A DNA stretch of 64,000 nucleotides from Microvirga sp. 3-52 (GTDB lineage: Bacteria; Pseudomonadota; Alphaproteobacteria; Rhizobiales; Beijerinckiaceae), in the NCBI RefSeq assembly GCF_018383585.1, contig NZ_JAHAMK010000012.1, positions 1 to 64,000 of the forward strand. The letters are read 5' to 3'. The translations under genes were made by a program, and so were the position numbers. The notes beneath the pieces were generated by a model that was not told where the DNA came from, ran no database searches, and saw only the letters and a program-made list of their open reading frames with translations. Shown here piece by piece: positions 59,987 to 64,000 of the stretch (positions are counted from its first letter, which is position 1; the number at the start of each line of letters is the position of its first letter).

Positions 59987-60532
59987 CTACGATGAGCGCA
60001 CGAACATGATCGTCGGATTGCCCTTGTAGGTCGTGCGCTGCCATTCCCGATAGCCGCATTTCTCCGCCACCCGGATCGACGGCCCGTTCTCGGGCGCGAT
60101 GATGCAGGCCGTGCGGACGGGTCCGAAATGCCCGTCACCCCAGGCAACGACGGCGCGCGCAGCCTCCGTCGCATAGCCCTTGCCGTGGCCGTGGGGCGCA
60201 ATCACCCAGCCGATTTCCGGAACGCCGTCCAGGGATGGTTCGATCACGCGCCTGAAATCGGCAAAGCCGATCTCACCCATGAAGCGGCCGCTCTCCTTCT
60301 CGGTCACCACCCAGTAGCCGAAGCCCAGCAGCGCCCAATGTCCGACATAGCGCACCAGCCGGGACCAGACCTCCTCCTGCGTGGAGGGCTTGCCGCCGAT
60401 GAACCGCGTCACCTCCGGATTGGTCCAGAGCGCGAGGCAATCGCCGAAATCCCCGACGCGATGGCCGCGCAGGACGAGACGATCGGTTTCGAGAACGGGG
60501 ACCCTTTCGGACGAGACGCGGGAGCTGGACAT
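59987..60532 (-). CDS. GNAT-family N-acetyltransferase
   Basis: 181 residues. ETDRLVLRGHRVGDFGDCLALWTNPEVTRFIGG opens like RimJ/RimL acetyltransferases. The acetyl-CoA loop is GHGKGYATEAARAVVAWG and the C-terminal IAPENGPSIRVAEKCGYRE is the usual last motif. The substrate could be a protein N-terminus or small amine. It is convergent with DUF2239. Confidence 0.88.
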   Translation of the reverse strand: MSSSRVSSERVPVLETDRLVLRGHRVGDFGDCLALWTNPEVTRFIGGKPSTQEEVWSRLVRYVGHWALLGFGYWVVTEKESGRFMGEIGFADFRRVIEPSLDGVPEIGWVIAPHGHGKGYATEAARAVVAWGDGHFGPVRTACIIAPENGPSIRVAEKCGYREWQRTTYKGNPTIMFVRSS

Positions 60533-60556
60533 GGAGAAGCCTGGAGGGGAATCGAT

Positions 60557-61228
60557 CTAGAGCAATCCTGCGCCGACATTCACCGCCAGCGCAAGAATCG
60601 TGGTGTTGAAGAGGAAGGACAGGATCGTGTGGGCGAGCGCCAGACGGCGCATGCGTTTGGAGACGATGACCACGTCGGAGGTCTGGGCCGCCGCACCGAG
60701 ATTGAACGAGAAGTAGAGGAAGTCCCAGTAATCGGGCGTTCCCTCATGCGGAAAGGCAAGGCCGCGCCGTTCGCCGCGGTCGCCGTAATACTCGTGCGCG
60801 TAATGGATGGCATAGATCGTGTGCACGAAGAACCACGAGCAGAGAATGGTGAGGCCCGCGATGGTCAGGTGGAAGCCCTGCCGATCGGCCTGGCCGTCGT
60901 GGATATTGGTCAGCTCCACCGCGATGGCCGCAAGGCTCGCGACGGATGCCGCAAGCGTCAGCGCGAGAACGACGCCCGCGCTCTCGTCCTCCTGCGCCGC
61001 ACGCTTCTGCATCTGGGCCGTGGAGGAGCGCAGGGCCATGATCCAGGCGAGGAGAAGATAGCACGCCACGCCGATGTCCCAGGCCACGAGCATCCGCGAA
61101 TTCACCGGCCAGGGCGACGGGAGAACGGCAAAGACCAGGAACGTGACGACCGCGGAGCCGAGAAGCCGCGGTCGCAGCCGGGCCTGGAGAGGGATCGTCA
61201 TCGCAAACTCGCAACCCGAAGGAAACAT
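60557..61228 (-). CDS. DUF1345-family membrane protein
   Basis: 223 residues with about five or six hydrophobic segments. MLVAWDIGVACYLLLAWIMAL, LTILCSWFFVHTIYAIHYAHEYYGD and TPDYWDFLYFSFNLGAAAQTSDVVIVSKRMRRLALAHTILSFLFNT are highly typical of DUF1345. Function unknown. Start ATG 61228 is used; ATG 61201 (MTIPLQ) is nearly as plausible. It lies 24 nt upstream of the GNAT gene on the same strand. Confidence 0.85.
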   Translation of the reverse strand: MFPSGCEFAMTIPLQARLRPRLLGSAVVTFLVFAVLPSPWPVNSRMLVAWDIGVACYLLLAWIMALRSSTAQMQKRAAQEDESAGVVLALTLAASVASLAAIAVELTNIHDGQADRQGFHLTIAGLTILCSWFFVHTIYAIHYAHEYYGDRGERRGLAFPHEGTPDYWDFLYFSFNLGAAAQTSDVVIVSKRMRRLALAHTILSFLFNTTILALAVNVGAGLL

Positions 61229-61295
61229 GGCCTCTGGAGGCTGGGATCTCCTGTCCTAGATCACCCCGGGCCTATTCGCAAAAGGAGAGATCAGG

Positions 61296-61718
61296 ATGAA
61301 CCGCAAGGCAAGAGCCGTTTGGCAGGGCACGGGCAAGGAGGGCACCGGCCAACTCACCTCGGATTCCGGCGTCCTGTCGTCGACGCCCTATTCCTTCAAG
61401 ACCCGGTTCGAGAACGAGAAGGGCACCAATCCGGAGGAACTGATCGCCGCGGCCCATGCCGGCTGCTTCACCATGGCCCTTGCGTTCCAGCTCCAGGGCG
61501 CAGGCTTCACCCCGACGGAGCTTGCCACGGAGGCGGTCGTCTCTCTCGAGCAGGAGGGCAGCGGCTTCACGATCAAGAAATCGGCCCTGACGCTCAATGC
61601 CAACGTGCCGGGCATCGACCGCGCCAAGTTCGAGGAGCTTGCCCGCGCGGCGGAGAAGAACTGCCCGGTCTCCAAGGTGCTCAACGCTGAAATCACGATG
61701 GATTTCACGCTGGCTTGA
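61296..61718 (+). CDS. osmC: OsmC/Ohr-family peroxiredoxin-like protein
   Basis: 140 residues. The two active cysteines are in HAAHAGCFTMALAF-type context (AAHAGCFTMAL, about 51-61) and NCPVSKVLN (about 122-130), the OsmC/YhfA arrangement for organic hydroperoxide reduction. NPEELIAAAHAGC and the N-terminal RKARAVWQGTGKEGTGQL fit OsmC. AAAGGAG lies about 8 nt before the ATG. It is a single gene, convergent with the TRAP genes. Confidence 0.92.
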   Translation: MNRKARAVWQGTGKEGTGQLTSDSGVLSSTPYSFKTRFENEKGTNPEELIAAAHAGCFTMALAFQLQGAGFTPTELATEAVVSLEQEGSGFTIKKSALTLNANVPGIDRAKFEELARAAEKNCPVSKVLNAEITMDFTLA

Positions 61719-61722
61719 GCCT

Positions 61723-61812
61723 CCGCCCGTCATCACCGGCCTTGTGCCGGTGATGACGGGCGGAAAGCATAGCGCCTCACCGGACCGGGATGGCCGGGAC
61801 AAGCCCGGCCAT
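61723..61812. repeat. CTTGT-loop palindromes, type A then inverted type B
   Basis: 18-bp perfect arms around CTTGT (61723-61740, 61746-61763), the longest in the window, then ATGGCCGGG-ACAAG-CCCGGCCAT (61790-61812). It fills the gap between the converging OsmC and DctP genes and could end transcription from both sides. Confidence 0.82.
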
Positions 61813-61834
61813 GACGTCTGAGAGCAACAATGCC

Positions 61835-62818
61835 CTACATCGCGGCCTTCTTGTAGCTGTCGATGATGGCCTGCCCGTCGGGGCCGGCCTTCTTCAGCCA
61901 ATCCTGCGTCAGCTGCTCGCCGACCTTCTGCAGACCTGCCTTGAGCTCGGCGCTCGGCGGCTGAATCTTCATGCCCTTCGCGGTCATTTGGTCGACGTAC
62001 CACTTGGTCTTTTCCTGGGCCGTCTTCCAGCCGCGCTCCTCCGCCGTCCTGGCGGCTTTCAGCACCGCTTCCTGGGTCGGCTTGTCGAGGGCGTCGAACG
62101 CTGCCTTGTTGACGAAGGTCAGGTTCTTCGGGATCCAGGCCTGGGTGTCGTAGAAGTGGGTGAGCGATTCCCACACCTTCGCGTCGTAGCCGGTGGCGCC
62201 CGAGGTCATGAAGGTGTTGACCACCCCGGTGGCGAGCGCCTGCGGCAGGTCCGCCGCCTGGACGGTGACCGGCTGCGCGCCGACGAGTTCGGCGATCCGG
62301 GCGGTGCCGGGATTGTAGGAGCGCCACTTCACCCCTTTGAGATCCTCGACGGTGTTGATGTCCTTCTTGGCGAAGATGCCCTGCGGCGGCCACGGCACCG
62401 CAAAGAGCAGCATCAGGCCCTGACTCGCGAACTTCTTCTCAATGGCCGGCTTCTGCACGTCCCAGAGCTTCTTCGACTGGTCGAAGGAGGTGGCGAGGAA
62501 GGGCACCACGTCGAGGCCGTAGACCGGATCCTCGTTCTCGTGCAGGGACATCAGCACCTCGCCGACCTGGGCTTGGCCCGTCTGCACCGCGCGCTTGATC
62601 TCCGGAGCCTTGAAGAGCGAGGCATTGGCATGGACCGTGACCTGCAGCTTGCCGCCGGTGGCGTCCGCCACATCCTTGGCGAAGGCGTTCAGGTTCTCGG
62701 TGTGGAAGTTGTCCGGCGGATAGGCGGCCGGCAGGTTCCACTTGGTCTGCGCCAGCGCAGGCGCCGCCAGGAGCAACGCCCCTGCGAGGCTCAATCCGAA
62801 GCGTGTCATGTGTTTCAT
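61835..62818 (-). CDS. dctP: TRAP transporter substrate-binding protein (DctP)
   Basis: 327 residues with a signal peptide (about 1-23, ALA-Q). It is a periplasmic DctP-type receptor: WNLPAAYPPDNFHTENLNAFAKDVADATGGKL at the front, then KDINTVEDLKGVKWRSYNP with the Arg that binds a carboxylate in the family, and ATGVVNTFMTSGATGYD. It feeds an organic anion to the DctQM permease. It lies 34 nt downstream of dctM. Confidence 0.92.
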   Translation of the reverse strand: MKHMTRFGLSLAGALLLAAPALAQTKWNLPAAYPPDNFHTENLNAFAKDVADATGGKLQVTVHANASLFKAPEIKRAVQTGQAQVGEVLMSLHENEDPVYGLDVVPFLATSFDQSKKLWDVQKPAIEKKFASQGLMLLFAVPWPPQGIFAKKDINTVEDLKGVKWRSYNPGTARIAELVGAQPVTVQAADLPQALATGVVNTFMTSGATGYDAKVWESLTHFYDTQAWIPKNLTFVNKAAFDALDKPTQEAVLKAARTAEERGWKTAQEKTKWYVDQMTAKGMKIQPPSAELKAGLQKVGEQLTQDWLKKAGPDGQAIIDSYKKAAM

Positions 62819-62851
62819 CGTTCTTACTCCCTCTGGTTCTTGTGAACGAAC

Positions 62852-64000
62852 TTAATCCGGAAAGGCCATCTGCGGCAGGACCATGACGATCTGCGGGAAC
62901 ACGGTGATGATCGCGACCGCCGCGACGAGCAGGAAGAAGAACGGCAGCGAGGCGAGCGCCACCGTGTTCGAATCCTTGCCCGACATGGTCTGCAGCACGA
63001 AGAGGTTGAAGCCGACCGGCGGCGAGACCTCGGCCATCTCCACCACCAGGATCAGGAAGATGCCGAACCAGATCAGGTCGAAGCCCGCGGTCTTCACCAT
63101 CGGGATCACCACCGCGGTGGTGAGCACGATCATGGAGATGCCGTCGAGCGCCGTGCCGAGCAGGATGTACATGACCGTGAGCGCGGCGATGAGCGCATAA
63201 GGCGAGAGGTGCAGGCCCTCGACCCAGGAGGCGAGTGCCTGGGGAATGCCCGTATAGGCCATGGACGTCGACATGAAGGAGGCGCCGGCCAGGATCAGCA
63301 TGATCATGCAGGTGATGCGCGTCGTGCCCATGACGCTCTTCCAGAACGAGTCCCACGACAGCGACCCCGACCACCAGGCGATGGCGAGCGAGCCGAGCAC
63401 GCCCCAGGCGGCGCATTCGGTCGCCGTCGCCCAGCCGAGCAGGAGGGTGAGAAACACCAGCGTGATCAGGAGCGCCACGGGAATGAGATTGGTCGATTCC
63501 CTCAGCTTCTCGCGAAAGCTCATGGCCGGCTCGGGCGGCGGCGACTTCTTCGGATTGAGCAGCGACCATACGGCGATGTAGCCGGAATAGAGCGCCATCA
63601 CGAGCAGCCCCGGCAGGAAGCCCGCGAGGAAGATCTGGATGATCGACACGTTGGCGGCGACCGCATAGACCACCATGGTGATCGAGGGCGGGATGAGGAT
63701 GCCGAGCGTTCCGGCGCCCGCGAGGGAGCCGAGGCTCACCATGTCGTCGTAGCCGCGCTTCTTCAGCTCCGGCAAGGCGATCTTGGCCACCGTCGCGCAG
63801 GTGGCGGCGGACGAGCCGGACACGGACCCGAAGATGCCGCAGGCGAGCACGTTCACGTGCATCAGCCGTCCCGGCAGCCAGTTGAGCCAGGGCGCGAGGC
63901 CGCGGAACATCTCCTCCGACAGGCGCGTCCGGAACAGGATCTCGCCCATCCAGATGAAGAGCGGAAGCGCCGCCAGCGTCCAGGAGGCGGAATTGCCCCA
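62852..64000 (-). CDS. dctM: TRAP transporter large permease (DctM), cut by window end
   Basis: At least 382 residues are visible; the frame is open to the last base (WGNSASWTLAALPLFIWMGEI...), so its 5' end lies outside. Multiple TM segments, with GSVSGSSAATCATVAKIALPELKKRGYD and LGTALDGISMIVLTTAVVIPMVKTAGFDLIWFGIFLILVVEMAEVSPPVGFNLFVLQ, typical of DctM. It takes up organic acids using a Na+ gradient. The small DctQ gene would be expected further upstream. Confidence 0.92.
   Translation of the reverse strand, partial: WGNSASWTLAALPLFIWMGEILFRTRLSEEMFRGLAPWLNWLPGRLMHVNVLACGIFGSVSGSSAATCATVAKIALPELKKRGYDDMVSLGSLAGAGTLGILIPPSITMVVYAVAANVSIIQIFLAGFLPGLLVMALYSGYIAVWSLLNPKKSPPPEPAMSFREKLRESTNLIPVALLITLVFLTLLLGWATATECAAWGVLGSLAIAWWSGSLSWDSFWKSVMGTTRITCMIMLILAGASFMSTSMAYTGIPQALASWVEGLHLSPYALIAALTVMYILLGTALDGISMIVLTTAVVIPMVKTAGFDLIWFGIFLILVVEMAEVSPPVGFNLFVLQTMSGKDSNTVALASLPFFFLLVAAVAIITVFPQIVMVLPQMAFPD

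Overview
The window looks like chromosomal DNA from an alphaproteobacterium of the order Hyphomicrobiales (Rhizobiales), probably close to Microvirga/Methylobacteriaceae. The evidence is the high G+C content, the dnaA-dnaN-recF-gyrB block beside rpsT, the ubiE-ubiB-coaBC-dut run, a dense cluster of GANTC (CcrM-type) sites upstream of dnaA, and interspersed palindromic repeats of the kind common in that order. The genus is inferred from gene content and style; no search was possible. I saw no rRNA, tRNA, CRISPR array, insertion sequence or prophage.

Layout. 1-9.7 kb: an NhaD/ArsB-type antiporter, a class II glutamine amidotransferase, a small coiled-coil protein, a glutathione S-transferase, a large secreted RTX protein, a 1.25-kb gene-poor stretch, and typA/bipA. 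9.9-11.0 kb: four tandem genes for very hydrophilic, probably disordered small proteins. 11.2-17.0 kb: a seven-gene leftward run (ubiE, ubiB, a DUF4406-like gene, coaBC, dut, an Rrf2 regulator, cysK), several joined by ATGA overlaps. 17.2-28.8 kb: a rightward block of mutM, an enoyl-CoA hydratase, a TSUP transporter, rpsT, the candidate origin/dnaA control region, dnaA, dnaN, recF, a DHCW-type cupin, a LysE exporter and gyrB. 29-40 kb: accessory genes, namely a flavoprotein disulfide reductase with a DUF4126 partner, a Cache-GGDEF cyclase, a DoxX/SRPBCC/VOC/HxlR cluster with a broken VOC gene, a dienelactone hydrolase, a patatin, an HNH nuclease, a BON protein and a MipA/OmpV porin-like protein. 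40-43.5 kb: a PTPS/QueD-like gene next to a PruR-DcpA-like pair. 43.6-50 kb: a ring-cleaving dioxygenase, an M20D amidohydrolase, an ABC exporter and a HerA-like ATPase. 50.1-55.9 kb: a TetR-controlled HlyD/ABC efflux operon facing a DHA2-type MFS pump. 56-64 kb: DUF1772, YcaQ, PAP2, RecX, DUF2239, GNAT, DUF1345, OsmC and a TRAP transporter cut by the window end.

The most interesting system is at 40251-43436. A secreted, cysteine-free molybdopterin-oxidoreductase-fold protein (PruR-like) is 16 bp upstream of a membrane GGDEF-EAL protein (DcpA-like). A pterin-synthase homologue that lacks the usual catalytic Cys is 317 bp downstream on the same strand. In Agrobacterium the PruA-PruR-DcpA pathway couples pterins to cyclic-di-GMP, so this locus may be a version with its own pterin-family gene beside the receptor. 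Second is the region upstream of dnaA, with twelve GANTC sites in 336 bp plus DnaA boxes, suggesting methylation-linked control of replication initiation. Third is the run of four disordered small proteins.

At least three palindromic repeat families occur between genes: CTTGT-loop hairpins, AAAGTGGA/TCCACTTT hairpins, and a GTCATTCC-bounded element.
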